Assembly (NCBI RefSeq): GCF_008642355.1
Contig: NZ_CP029193.1
Coordinates: 4,426,001-4,490,000 of the forward strand
Source: Streptomyces venezuelae
GTDB taxonomy: Bacteria; Actinomycetota; Actinomycetes; Streptomycetales; Streptomycetaceae
Length of the DNA: 64,000 nucleotides
Reading direction: 5' to 3'
Below the pieces are notes generated by a model. That model was not told the DNA's origin and did no database searches. It saw only the letters and a list, made by a program, of their open reading frames with translations. A program made the translations under genes and the position numbers. This document shows, piece after piece, positions 35,019-44,225 of the stretch. Every line of letters starts with the position of its first letter. Position 1 is the stretch's first letter.

Positions 35019-36740
35019 TCAGGCGTCCGGGGAACCGCCGAAGCGCGCCCGGTAGGACTCCAGGTCCTCCTCCGTGATCTTCGCGAAGAGCACGGGCGGC
35101 ACGGTGAACGCGGTGCCAGCCGGGACGGCGTCCAGGGACTTGGCCTGCTCGGCGGTCACCCAGGTCGCGGTGTCGTTCTCCAGGGCGAAGGCCCCGCGCA
35201 TGGCGGCGGCGGTGGTCGGGATGAACGGCTCAGAGACGACCGCGTACAGGTGGATCAGGTTCATCGCGGTACGGAGAGTCAGCGCGGCGCCGTCGGCATC
35301 GGTCTTGATCTCCAGCCAGGGCGCCTTCTCCTCCAGGTAGGAGTTGCCCGCGGACCACAGGGCGCGCAGCGCGGCGGCCGCCTTACGGAACTGGAGCGCC
35401 TCCATGTGCTCCTCGTACTCGGCCAGCAGGCGCGCGATCTCCTCGCCGAGCTTCGCCTCCACCTCGCCAGCGGCGCGGCCGGCCGGGACTTCGTCGCCGA
35501 ACCGCTTCCGGGAGAAGGACAGCACGCGGTTGACGAAGTTGCCGAGAGTATCGGCCAGGTCCTTGTTGACCGTGGCGGTGAAGTGCTCCCAGGTGAACGA
35601 CGAGTCGTCCGACTCGGGGGCGTTGGCGATCAGGAAGTAGCGCCAGTAGTCGGCGGGGAGGATCTCCAGGGCCGCGTCGGTGAAGACGCCACGCTTCTGG
35701 GAGGTGGAGAACTTGCCGCCGTAGTACGTCAGCCAGTTGAAGCCCTTGACGAAGTCGACCATCTTCCACGGCTCACGGACACCCAGCTCGGTGGCCGGGA
35801 ACATCACCGTGTGGAAGGGGACGTTGTCCTTCGCCATGAACTCGGTGTAGGTGACGTCGTCCGCCTCGTACCACCACGACTTCCAGTCGCGGGTCTCGCC
35901 GTCCGTGGCGGCGTCCGCCCACTCCTTCGTCGCGCCGATGTACGCGATCGGGGCGTCGAACCAGACGTAGAAGACCTTGCCCTCGGCGGCCAGCTCCGGC
36001 CAGGTGTCGGCGGGGACGGGCACGCCCCAGTCCAGGTCGCGGGTGATCGCGCGGTCGTGCAGGCCCTCGGTCAGCCACTTCCTAGCGATCGACGAGGACA
36101 GGTGCGGCCACTTCTCGCTCACCGAGTCGATCCACGCCTCGACCTCGTGCTGGAGCTTGGACTGCAGCAGGAAGAGGTGCTTGGTCTCGCGGACCTCCAG
36201 CTCCGTGGAGCCGCTGATCGCGGAGCGCGGGTCGATCAGGTCGGTCGGGTCCAGGACGCGGGTGCAGTTCTCGCACTGGTCGCCGCGGGCCTTGTCGTAA
36301 CCACAGTGCGGGCAGGTGCCCTCGACGTACCGGTCCGGCAGGAAGCGCCCGTCGACGGGCGAATACACCTGGCGGATCGCGCGCTCCTCGATGAAGCCGT
36401 TCTCGTGCAGCTTGCGCGCGAAGTGCTGGGTGATCTCGACGTTCTGCTGGGAGGAGCTCCGGCCGAAGTAGTCGAAGGCCAGCTCGAAGCCGTCGTACAC
36501 GGCCTTCTGCGCGTCGTGGGCCTGTGCGCAGAACTCGGCGACGGAGAGCCCGGCCTCCTTGGCGGCCAGCTCGGCCGGCGTGCCGTGCTCGTCGGTGGCG
36601 CAGATGTAGAGGACGTCGTGACCGCGCTGGCGGAGGTACCGGGAGTGCACATCCGCCGGAAGCATCGACCCGACCATGTTGCCCAGGTGCTTGATCCCGT
36701 TGATGTAGGGAAGCGCGCTGGTGACCAGGTGTCGAGCCAT
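35019..36740 (-). CDS. metG: Methionyl-tRNA synthetase, divergent second type
   Basis: About 573 residues, class I aminoacyl-tRNA synthetase. The HIGH-type motif lies in [15 protein letters not shown], with HLGN; zinc cysteines are in [17 protein letters not shown]; the second signature is [11 protein letters not shown], where KMSKS is replaced by KFSTS. This matches the archaeal/eukaryotic-like MetRS form known as an extra copy in Streptomyces, not the usual bacterial KMSKS enzyme. The ATG at 36740 has GGAG nine bases upstream. It lies on the opposite strand inside the glycosylation cassette. A role as a resistance copy against MetRS inhibitors is possible but not shown. Confidence 0.93.
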   Translation of the reverse strand: MARHLVTSALPYINGIKHLGNMVGSMLPADVHSRYLRQRGHDVLYICATDEHGTPAELAAKEAGLSVAEFCAQAHDAQKAVYDGFELAFDYFGRSSSQQNVEITQHFARKLHENGFIEERAIRQVYSPVDGRFLPDRYVEGTCPHCGYDKARGDQCENCTRVLDPTDLIDPRSAISGSTELEVRETKHLFLLQSKLQHEVEAWIDSVSEKWPHLSSSIARKWLTEGLHDRAITRDLDWGVPVPADTWPELAAEGKVFYVWFDAPIAYIGATKEWADAATDGETRDWKSWWYEADDVTYTEFMAKDNVPFHTVMFPATELGVREPWKMVDFVKGFNWLTYYGGKFSTSQKRGVFTDAALEILPADYWRYFLIANAPESDDSSFTWEHFTATVNKDLADTLGNFVNRVLSFSRKRFGDEVPAGRAAGEVEAKLGEEIARLLAEYEEHMEALQFRKAAAALRALWSAGNSYLEEKAPWLEIKTDADGAALTLRTAMNLIHLYAVVSEPFIPTTAAAMRGAFALENDTATWVTAEQAKSLDAVPAGTAFTVPPVLFAKITEEDLESYRARFGGSPDA

Positions 36741-37081
36741 CCTCGGATGCTCCATTTCGTACGTACGGCGCCGGTGACAGTGCCACGGCGGGCCCAAGTC
36801 GGGAGGCTGCAGCCGATGCGATCACTCGGATCGCACGCTGGTGTCACGCATGGTGACGGAACGGGTCTACAAGCCAACGCCATCGTATCGAACCGGGGCT
36901 TTCCCCATCCCACGGGTTTTCTGACCGGTCTGGGCGGAGCGCGAAAAGCACTCGGCCGTCCAAGACAGGCGGCCAAGCGAGTCTCGTACGGCCGAGGCGC
37001 TTTCCATCTTAAAGCCACCGCCGGGCCACGGGTCCGCGCCCGCCGTACACATCCGCACGCTTACACAACGAGGTGGAGAGC
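36741..37081. promoter_or_regulatory. Divergent intergenic region between metG and the sugar dehydrogenase gene
   Basis: 341 bases. It contains AT-richer patches (CATCTTAAAGCC near 37004) and should hold promoters for both directions, and could hold a leader controlling the synthetase gene. No T-box-like specifier structure is recognised. Confidence 0.4.
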
Positions 37082-38377
37082 ATGATCGAGAAGCGTGAGA
37101 CGCAGCGGCTCCGCGTCGTCGTCGTGGGGCAGGGGTATGTCGGGCTCCCGCTCGCGGTGAGAGCCGCCGAGGTCGGGCACCAGGTCGTCGGCTTCGACGT
37201 GGACGCGCGGCGGGTCAAGCGGCTCATGCTCGGAGAGTCCTACATCGAGGACGTCACCGACGCGCGTCTGGCGCCGCTCCTCGCTGCCGGCGCCTACCGG
37301 CCCACCATCGACCCCTCCGACTGCGCGGGATTCGACGTAGCGGTCGTCACGGTGCCCACGCCGCTCCGCGACGGAGCTCCGGACCTGTCGCATGTCGAAG
37401 ACTCGGCGCTGCTGCTGGGCCACCACCTCACTCGCGGGGCGACCGTCGTCCTGGAGTCGACGACATACCCGGGCACCACGGAGGAAGTCTTCGGCCCCCT
37501 CCTCGAAAGCACCTCTGGCCTGACGGCGGGCTCCGACTTCCACCTTGGCTACAGCCCTGAGCGCATCGACCCTGGCAACCCCAAATGGAGACTGGAGAAC
37601 ACCCCGAAGATCGTCTCTGGTATCGACACGGCGTCCCGGGAAGCAGTTCGCCGCTTCTACGCGTCCCTCGTCGACAAGGTCGTCCCGGTGGCCAGCTGCA
37701 AGGAAGCCGAGCTGACGAAGCTCCTAGAGAACACCTTCCGACACGTGAACATCGCGCTCGCTAACGAGCTGACCATCTTCGCCCACGAGCTGGGCATCGA
37801 TGTCTGGGCCGCCATCGACGCGGCGTCCACCAAGCCGTTCGGCTTCATGCGCTTCACTCCGGGACCGGGAGTCGGAGGCCACTGCCTGCCCATTGACCCC
37901 TCGTACCTGTCCTGGCGCGTCCAGCGGACCGTGGGCCGCAACTTCCGCTTCGTCGAGCTCGCGAACGACGTCAACAACCACATGCCCGACTACGTGGTCC
38001 GGCGCCTCGTCGACGGGCTCAACAAACGCAAGAAGTCGGTCAACGGCTCCCGAGTGCTGCTGCTCGGCCTCGCGTACAAGGCCAACACCGGGGACGCCCG
38101 CGAGACGCCGGCGGCGCGGATCGCGGAGCTGCTCATCGGCATGGGCGCGGAGGTGCAGGCGGCCGACCCCCACGTCAGCGACGACGCTCATCCTCGCGCC
38201 GACGGCCTGGCGAACCTCAAGCGAGTCGACGTTACCCCCGCCAGCCTCGCGGCGACCGACGCCGTCGTCCTACTCGCCGACCACGACGCCTTCGACTACC
38301 CCCTGATCACCGCGCACGCCCCCTACATCCTCGACTGCCGCCACCGGCTCGTCGGCGCACACGTCGACTCTCTCTGA
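37082..38377 (+). CDS. UDP-glucose/UDP-mannosaminuronate-type nucleotide sugar dehydrogenase
   Basis: 431 residues. Rossmann motif VVGQGYVGLPLA (about residues 15-26); central SPERIDPGN; catalytic Cys268 in GVGGHCLPIDP; substrate-binding KLLENTFRHVNIALANEL and a C-terminal GLAYKANTGDARETPA. It oxidises the C6 hydroxyl of a UDP-sugar to a carboxylate with two NAD+. HCLPIDP resembles UDP-ManNAcA/UDP-GlcNAcA dehydrogenases (WbpA/WecC type) as much as UDP-Glc dehydrogenase, so the sugar is open. The ATG at 37082 follows GGTGGAGA. The epimerase gene follows by 12 bases. Confidence 0.88.
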   Translation: MIEKRETQRLRVVVVGQGYVGLPLAVRAAEVGHQVVGFDVDARRVKRLMLGESYIEDVTDARLAPLLAAGAYRPTIDPSDCAGFDVAVVTVPTPLRDGAPDLSHVEDSALLLGHHLTRGATVVLESTTYPGTTEEVFGPLLESTSGLTAGSDFHLGYSPERIDPGNPKWRLENTPKIVSGIDTASREAVRRFYASLVDKVVPVASCKEAELTKLLENTFRHVNIALANELTIFAHELGIDVWAAIDAASTKPFGFMRFTPGPGVGGHCLPIDPSYLSWRVQRTVGRNFRFVELANDVNNHMPDYVVRRLVDGLNKRKKSVNGSRVLLLGLAYKANTGDARETPAARIAELLIGMGAEVQAADPHVSDDAHPRADGLANLKRVDVTPASLAATDAVVLLADHDAFDYPLITAHAPYILDCRHRLVGAHVDSL

Positions 38378-38389
38378 AAGGCAAGCCAC

Positions 38390-39406
38390 GTGAAGATCGT
38401 GATCACTGGCGGCGCCGGATTCATCGGCAGCAACCTCGCCCGAGCCCTGACCGAGCACCCCAAGATCACCCAGGTCCGGGTGGTCGACAACCTCTCCACC
38501 GGCCGCGAGGCCAACATCGCCGGCCTCTGCGTCGACTTCTTCGAAGGCGACATCCAGAACGCCGACCTCCTGGACCAGGTGTTCCGCGGCGCGGACGCCG
38601 TCGTCCACCTCGCCGCGCTGCCCTCCGTACCGCGCTCGGTCCGAGACCCCTTGGCCAGCCACCACGCCAACGCGACCGGAACCCTCCAGGTCCTCGAAGC
38701 CGCACGCCGCGCGGGCGGCCTGCACGTGATCGCCGCCTCCTCGTCCTCGGTCTACGGCGCGAACCCTCGCCTACCGAAGCACGAAGACCTCACCACGGCC
38801 CCGCTGAGCCCGTACGCGGTCACCAAGCTCGCCACGGAGGCGTACCTGGGCGCCTACCACCACAGTTTCGACCTGCCGGTGCTGCCCTTCCGCTTCTTCA
38901 ACGTCTACGGTCCCGGACAGCGCGCCGACCACGCCTACGCCGCGGTCATCCCGAAGTGGATCAGCGCCACACTCACTGGCGAGCCCGTGACCGTGTACGG
39001 CGACGGCACCCAGACCCGCGACTTCACGTACGTGGGCACCGTCTGCCGCATCCTCACTGACGCCCTACTCCGCCGGATCGTCGAGCCTCGCCCTGTGAAT
39101 CTGGCCTTTGGGACTCGCATGTCCCTGCTGGAGCTGATTCCGGAGATCGAGGCGGCGACTGGTCACCCCGTTCGGCGGGCGCACGTCCCTGCCCGCACCG
39201 GCGATGTCCCCCACTCCCAGGCCGACAGTAGCCGCCTGCGGGCACTCTTCCCGACGGTGGCACCTGTAGGGCTTGAAGAAGGGATCTCCGCGACAGCGCG
39301 CTGGCTCAGCGCCTCGGGCTCACCCGGCCGCAGCGGCTCCCCGGACCAGACCGCGCACGGCGAGGCCGACCAGGAATTCGCCCCTGCTCTTGGGCGGCCT
39401 CTGTAG
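38390..39406 (+). CDS. NAD-dependent epimerase/dehydratase (UDP-sugar 4-epimerase type)
   Basis: 338 residues, short-chain dehydrogenase fold. N-terminal GGAGFIGSNLA binds NAD. SSSSVYG supplies the catalytic Ser/Thr, and Tyr142-xxx-Lys146 is in SPYAVTKL. RFFNVYGPGQ and a C-terminal DFTYVGTV segment are typical of UDP-glucose 4-epimerase and WbpP/WbpB-like enzymes. GTG start at 38390. Together with the preceding dehydrogenase it would make an epimerised uronic-acid nucleotide sugar for the glycosyltransferase encoded upstream. Confidence 0.88.
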   Translation: MKIVITGGAGFIGSNLARALTEHPKITQVRVVDNLSTGREANIAGLCVDFFEGDIQNADLLDQVFRGADAVVHLAALPSVPRSVRDPLASHHANATGTLQVLEAARRAGGLHVIAASSSSVYGANPRLPKHEDLTTAPLSPYAVTKLATEAYLGAYHHSFDLPVLPFRFFNVYGPGQRADHAYAAVIPKWISATLTGEPVTVYGDGTQTRDFTYVGTVCRILTDALLRRIVEPRPVNLAFGTRMSLLELIPEIEAATGHPVRRAHVPARTGDVPHSQADSSRLRALFPTVAPVGLEEGISATARWLSASGSPGRSGSPDQTAHGEADQEFAPALGRPL

Positions 39407-39510
39407 GGGCGGCCCCAACCGCGAGGCGGCACTACGGCATTGACCGAGACGTAAGTCGGCGCCGCTCCGAGCGGTGCGCCTCTCACGCTACGAGAACCGA
39501 CGCGGCCCGG

Positions 39511-39917
39511 ATGCTCGCCGGGCGCGCGCAGGTCGGCGTCCGCGTACGTCTGTGCTTCGGCGACTCCGCCGGCGGAGCGGTCGCCGTCCGGGGCCGGGAG
39601 GAAGGAATCGGCGACACGCTCGCAGCGAAGATCCGCGCCTCCCTGACCTACTACCGTCCCCTTCTGGGCAAGCCGGGGTGCGAGGTACGCCTTCACGACA
39701 CCACCTGTACACCTCGCTCTTCCTCTACGACGAGAACCTGCTGGTCAACCCTCACGTGTGGGGACGCCCAGCCAGCGCCAACCCGCTGCTCCACCTCAGA
39801 CAGGGCATCGAAGGCGGCTGGTTCGACAACTACGCTCAGAGCTTCGACGCCGTCTGGGCCGGCGCACGGCCGTGGACACCCGACCAGGAGGGGGCCGCCG
39901 CACATGGGCAGGACTGA
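39511..39917 (+). pseudogene. Remnant of a regulator gene (C-terminal domain, frameshifted)
   Basis: Frame 1 encodes a segment with VRVRLCFGDSAGGAVAVR, GDTLAAKIRASLTYY and CEVRLHDTT; after about 39704 the continuation LYTSLFLYDENLLVNPHVWG and PLLHLRQGIEGGWFDNYAQSFDAVWA is in another frame. Joined, they match the C-terminal ligand-binding domain of Streptomyces XRE-type regulators as I remember them. A single C missing in GACACCACCTGTAC explains the shift, and the N-terminal HTH is absent. In intact loci this regulator sits beside a NUDIX gene, as here. Confidence 0.7.
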
Positions 39918-40371
39918 GTACTACAACGACCCGAACGCCCCCAAGGCCAACACCCTCATCCCCGCCAGCAACCTGCTGGTCGTCGACGACAGCGGCGCCA
40001 TCCTGCTCCAGCGCCGCCGTGACACCGGCCAGTGGGCGCTGCCCGGCGGCGCCCAGGACATCGGCGAGACCGCCGCCGAGTGCGCGGTACGTGAATGCCT
40101 GGAGGAGACGGGGATCGTCGCCGAGATCACCGGCTTCCTCGGCGTCTACACCAACCCCAACCACATCGTGGCGTACACCGACGGCGAGATCCGCCAGCAG
40201 TACGAGAACACCTACATCGGACGCCCCGTCGGCGGCGAGCCCACGATCAACAACGAGGCCGACGGCGTCCGCTTCGTCCAGCCAGCCGACCTCGACCAGT
40301 ACGACATCCACCCCAGCATGCGCCAGCAGATCGGCGACTACCTGGCAGGCACCTATCCCTACCTTGGCTGA
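39904..40371 (+). CDS. NUDIX hydrolase
   Basis: 155 residues. A complete Nudix box is at residues 49-71 (GAQDIGETAAECAVRECLEETGI starts after LPG; all G-x5-E-x7-RE-x2-EE-x-G positions are intact). It hydrolyses nucleoside diphosphates linked to another moiety; the particular substrate is unknown. The start MGRTEYYNDPNAPKAN is typical of actinomycete members. It follows the broken regulator remnant and overlaps the convergent HD gene by 13 bases. Confidence 0.9.
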   Translation: MGRTEYYNDPNAPKANTLIPASNLLVVDDSGAILLQRRRDTGQWALPGGAQDIGETAAECAVRECLEETGIVAEITGFLGVYTNPNHIVAYTDGEIRQQYENTYIGRPVGGEPTINNEADGVRFVQPADLDQYDIHPSMRQQIGDYLAGTYPYLG

Positions 40372-40922
40372 GCCGCCAGCGCAGCCTTCACCCGTCCCAC
40401 GGCGCCGAAGATCTCCGGCGCCGCACGGCGGATGAACCGCCCGACCACGCTGTCGTCCCCGTAGCGGCCTCGGATCTCCGCGACGCGCTCCTCGGCGGTG
40501 GTCCGGCCGCCGTCGGGCGTGGTCGTCATGTCGCAATACACGAGCGCATCCACGAGCAGCGGCTCCTCCAGCAGGGGGAACTCGCTCTCCAGAACCGCCC
40601 TCAGCCCACGCTCTTCGGCCTCCAGCAACGCGAACGAATGGTTCGCGACCAACCGCACCAACCGCTCGTCCGCACCATGCTCGTCACGCAGGAACCGGGC
40701 CCCGTCGAGCGGATGGAACCCTGTCAGAGCGAGGCGGGGTGCGTAGCCGACGTCATGAAGCGTCGCGGCGGCTGCCAGCAGGGCACCGTCCTTCCCCAGC
40801 ACCGGGGCAAGCTCAGCGGCCCGCGCAGCCACTACTTGCGTATGCACCCATCGCCGTCGGAGCGTCGAGCTGAGCTCCTTCTCCGCAACCTGCTCTGCCC
40901 ATTGCCAGATCGAAACGCCCAC
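40359..40922 (-). CDS. HD-domain phosphohydrolase
   Basis: 187 residues. Metal ligands of the HD fold are visible: His27 in RWVHTQVV, the His56-Asp57 pair in ATLHDVGYAP, His74-type position in GFHPLDGARF, and a late Asp in VDALVYCDMTT. HD proteins cleave phosphate esters of nucleotides. It ends within the convergent NUDIX gene. Both are small nucleotide hydrolases and probably form a functional pair, though substrates are unknown. Confidence 0.87.
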   Translation of the reverse strand: MGVSIWQWAEQVAEKELSSTLRRRWVHTQVVAARAAELAPVLGKDGALLAAAATLHDVGYAPRLALTGFHPLDGARFLRDEHGADERLVRLVANHSFALLEAEERGLRAVLESEFPLLEEPLLVDALVYCDMTTTPDGGRTTAEERVAEIRGRYGDDSVVGRFIRRAAPEIFGAVGRVKAALAAQPR

Positions 40923-41149
40923 GCCCTGCCCCCTTCACCGAGACCTATCAGCAAACCGGTGGTGGCCCCAGGGCCATCGCAGCGGTGGCGATCTGCGGCC
41001 AGGGGCCCCAGCTCAAACAGCGTGGCCACGCACGAGTGACGGTCGGGTCTGCCGCATTTGGGTGACACCTGCCCTGGCTCGCTGAGACGTCGACTGGAAG
41101 GATGTTGCAATGCCCAAGCCGTATCTGAAGGAGTTCCGCGCGACGTCGT

Positions 41150-44100
41150 TCAGTAGTTCTCCCGTACATACTCGTACGTTCGGTCGAACAGCTCCCCCTT
41201 GATCGGCAAGCTGTACTCCTTCAAGACGGAACGCAACTCGCGACGAACGCGTTTGTCGCCCGCGTCGCTCGCGCTCCAACCGGCATAGGCGACCTCGACG
41301 ACGATCGAGTCGATCCGCGAGACTATGTCGGGGACGATCTTATGCAGCCCAGGCGGTGTGTTCTCCGCGACGATCTGAGTGAGCGCCCCACGCTTGGGAT
41401 CGGCCAGCCGGTCGAGCGCTCCCTGGTCGCCCTGTTCCGCTGCCCGATCCGCGGCGACCACGTCCTGAGCGATCTTCAGGGCTTCCTCGAGGAAGGCCAG
41501 CGAGTCTTCGACGTTCTCGATCGCTTTGGCACGGAGCTTCTCGATCCGCTCCGCCAGCGACCGATACGCCGGGCTCTCCGTATCGGCCAGCCGACGCCTG
41601 AGGCGCGCCTCGATGGAGTCGAGGACCTCCTGGTACACGTCGTCGGATTTCGACTCCGGAGTTTGTCGCTCGGAAAGCTTGAGCTGCTCGGCGATCTTCT
41701 TCACCAACGCTAGGCCGGCAGCGTCGAGCGTGACTGTCTTCGACGGCATCGACTTCACTCCCACATCGGTCATGTGGCCGTGAATCAGGTCGGTGGTCTT
41801 CGCGCCGAGACGTGTCCAGAGGAAAGTCTTGGAGACATCCTTGGGTCGGATCGACTCGTATACCTTCGCGAGCCAGAAGTACTGCCCCTTGAATGGCCGG
41901 AGCATCGGGTGTGGGTCGAGGAACTCCCACACCGTCTGCAACGCGACGTACGTCTCGATGAACTCGGTGCGCTGCGCACCGCCCTCGGGGATTCGCTCGT
42001 GGGCCTCGGCGAGCGACTCGAATGATGAGTCACTCGTGTCAATGCCGTCGAACAGATGGAGTAGACGCGTGAGGTCGGTGACGAATTTCCCCGCCAGCTT
42101 GGAGGCGTCGGTAACGTTGAGCTCGTCCTCTTCGTCGTCCTTCACCTTCGGGCCGACGACTGCCTTGCCGATGGCCCTCGCGAGACCGATGTAGTCGACG
42201 ACCCGCCCGAAGTCCTTGCGCTGACCGGTGACCGGGTTTTTCCACGGACGGTTGGGCCGCGTGATCGTCTGGAAGAGATTCGTGTCCTTGGCGGGCTTGT
42301 CGAGATACAGCACGCCTTCGATGGGTGCGTTGAAGCCGGTCATCCACTTCGCGGTGACGACGATGAACGACATCGGGTCATCGACCTTCTTGAAGCGGCG
42401 CTTAAGCGCCTCCTCCTGCTCCGGAGTGAGCAGGTACTTCTTGTGCTCCTTGGGGGTCTCCTTGCTGTCGGCGACGTGCATCACCACACCGACCTCACGG
42501 AGTCGTCCGTCCGGCATGACTGCGGCACGGCGCTCCAGCTCGGCCTCGATGGCCCGGGTGTACGCGATCACAAGGCGCTGGTTGTAGGCCACGACCTGGG
42601 CCTTCTGCCCCAGAGGCGCGACATAGGTAAGGAAGTGGTCGACGATGTCGGCACACACAACCGTAACGCGCTCGGGGTTGGAGAGGATCGTCTCGATGTG
42701 AGAAGCCTTTCCCGAGAGGAAGACCTTCTCCTCCTCGTCCAGGCCCTCCTCCGCGGCCAGCTCGTCGAATGCCTCGTCCAAGGCTTCCTTGTCGAGGTTG
42801 AACCCGACAGACCGGCCCTCCACGATCACTGGCTTGGTGAACCCATCAGCGATGGATTGCTCCGGCGTATACCGCGACATCACAAAGTCGGGGTCGTCAG
42901 GGTCGCCGAACAGCTTGAACGTCGAACGGTCCTTGTCCTCGATCGCAGTACCCGTCGCACCGAAGAACTTCGCGTTTGGCACCGCCGCGCGCCACGCATC
43001 GCCGAACTTCCCCTCCTGCGAGCGGTGCGCCTCGTCAACGAGGACCACGATGTTCGACCGGTTGTTCAGATGGCCGGCCTCAGCGAACTTGTGCACCGTC
43101 GTGATGACCACACCGGGCTCACCGCTACGCAGCAGAGCGTGCAGCTCCCGCCGGTTGCGGGGCACCGACATCCGCGGCATGCCGGCAGTCTCGAACATCT
43201 CCGCCGTCTGCCGGACCAGATCCTTGCGGTCGGCGATCACGATTACTGTCGGCGCGCTCCCGAATTTCTCCGTCACCGCGTCATCGCGCAGCAAACGGGC
43301 GGCGGCGAACGCCATGAGCTCGGTCTTGCCCGACCCCTGGTGATGCCAGATCAGTCCGCCAGGACGGCCGGCAAGCACCTTGGCCTGGATCGCCAGAGCC
43401 GCCTCGAACTGCGGGTAACGAGGCAAGAACTTGATGTCGACCTCGGAGGCATCCCGAGCGTGACGGAACATCACCAGGTCCTTGAGGATCGGCAGGATCG
43501 TCTCCGGCCGCAGCAACAAGCGCGCAGCCCGCTCGACACGAGCGGGTCCCGTGACGGTCTTCGGGTCGTCCGAAGTAGATCCCCACGGGGCCCAGATCTC
43601 GGAGTCGGGGTCCGGAACTGCACGGATCGGAGCCATGCGGAGCTCCAGGCCCTCGGTGGCGACGTTGAAGACGTTCGTCGCGAAGAAGTTCGGGTACTCC
43701 TCCTCGTACACATCGTGAAGGTCCTTCGCGGCGTTGACCCACGAGATCTGGTGCTTCACAGGCGTCTTGGTCTCGGCTACGACCAGCGGGAACCCGTTGA
43801 CGTAGTAAACGATGTCGAACCGGCGCGGTTTGGTCGCACCGTTGACGGTGACCTCGTCAGCGACAGTGAAGCGGTTGTTGTCGAGGTCTTTGAAGTCGAT
43901 CAGCCGACGAGGCACATGCCTACCGTCGATCGTCGTGAATGAGTGGTCGCCACGAAGCATTACGGTCAGCCGCTCGTTGGCTGCAACGAGACCGTTGTGC
44001 GCATCGAGGACAGCCTGATTGAGTTCATGTAGAACGAGGTCCGCAGACTCCGGGTCGTAGACCAGCTCCGGGTTCAGCGTGAGCAAGGCTTCGCGCGCCC

Positions 44101-44224
44101 AGTCCTCGACGATGACGTCGTGCTCATCGCGCGGTAGATCGTCCCCTTGGAGACGCTCCCAGCCGGCCTCCTCCGCCCACTCGAGCAGTGAACGCTGGAT
44201 CGTGCTCGCTTCCGTCCACCCCAT
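41150..44224 (-). CDS. hsdR: Type I restriction enzyme, R subunit
   Basis: 1024 residues. N-terminal nuclease domain with the PD-(D/E)xK-type core in DIVYYVNGFPLVVAETKTP (E-x-K) near residue 150. Translocase motor of SF2: P-loop HHQGSGKTELMAF near residue 295, DEAHRSQ near 396, FFGATGTAI and later helicase motifs. The C-terminal helical region contacts the methylase. The complex cuts DNA lacking the host methylation. The ATG is one base from the hsdS stop; gene order on the minus strand is hsdM, hsdS, hsdR. Confidence 0.95.
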   Translation of the reverse strand: MGWTEASTIQRSLLEWAEEAGWERLQGDDLPRDEHDVIVEDWAREALLTLNPELVYDPESADLVLHELNQAVLDAHNGLVAANERLTVMLRGDHSFTTIDGRHVPRRLIDFKDLDNNRFTVADEVTVNGATKPRRFDIVYYVNGFPLVVAETKTPVKHQISWVNAAKDLHDVYEEEYPNFFATNVFNVATEGLELRMAPIRAVPDPDSEIWAPWGSTSDDPKTVTGPARVERAARLLLRPETILPILKDLVMFRHARDASEVDIKFLPRYPQFEAALAIQAKVLAGRPGGLIWHHQGSGKTELMAFAAARLLRDDAVTEKFGSAPTVIVIADRKDLVRQTAEMFETAGMPRMSVPRNRRELHALLRSGEPGVVITTVHKFAEAGHLNNRSNIVVLVDEAHRSQEGKFGDAWRAAVPNAKFFGATGTAIEDKDRSTFKLFGDPDDPDFVMSRYTPEQSIADGFTKPVIVEGRSVGFNLDKEALDEAFDELAAEEGLDEEEKVFLSGKASHIETILSNPERVTVVCADIVDHFLTYVAPLGQKAQVVAYNQRLVIAYTRAIEAELERRAAVMPDGRLREVGVVMHVADSKETPKEHKKYLLTPEQEEALKRRFKKVDDPMSFIVVTAKWMTGFNAPIEGVLYLDKPAKDTNLFQTITRPNRPWKNPVTGQRKDFGRVVDYIGLARAIGKAVVGPKVKDDEEDELNVTDASKLAGKFVTDLTRLLHLFDGIDTSDSSFESLAEAHERIPEGGAQRTEFIETYVALQTVWEFLDPHPMLRPFKGQYFWLAKVYESIRPKDVSKTFLWTRLGAKTTDLIHGHMTDVGVKSMPSKTVTLDAAGLALVKKIAEQLKLSERQTPESKSDDVYQEVLDSIEARLRRRLADTESPAYRSLAERIEKLRAKAIENVEDSLAFLEEALKIAQDVVAADRAAEQGDQGALDRLADPKRGALTQIVAENTPPGLHKIVPDIVSRIDSIVVEVAYAGWSASDAGDKRVRRELRSVLKEYSLPIKGELFDRTYEYVRENY

Positions 44225-44225
44225 G

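Noticed and set aside
39758..40435. Thr/Ser-rich frame over the NUDIX gene
   Set aside because: It is a frame-shifted shadow of the NUDIX gene, whose complete Nudix box is in the other frame.
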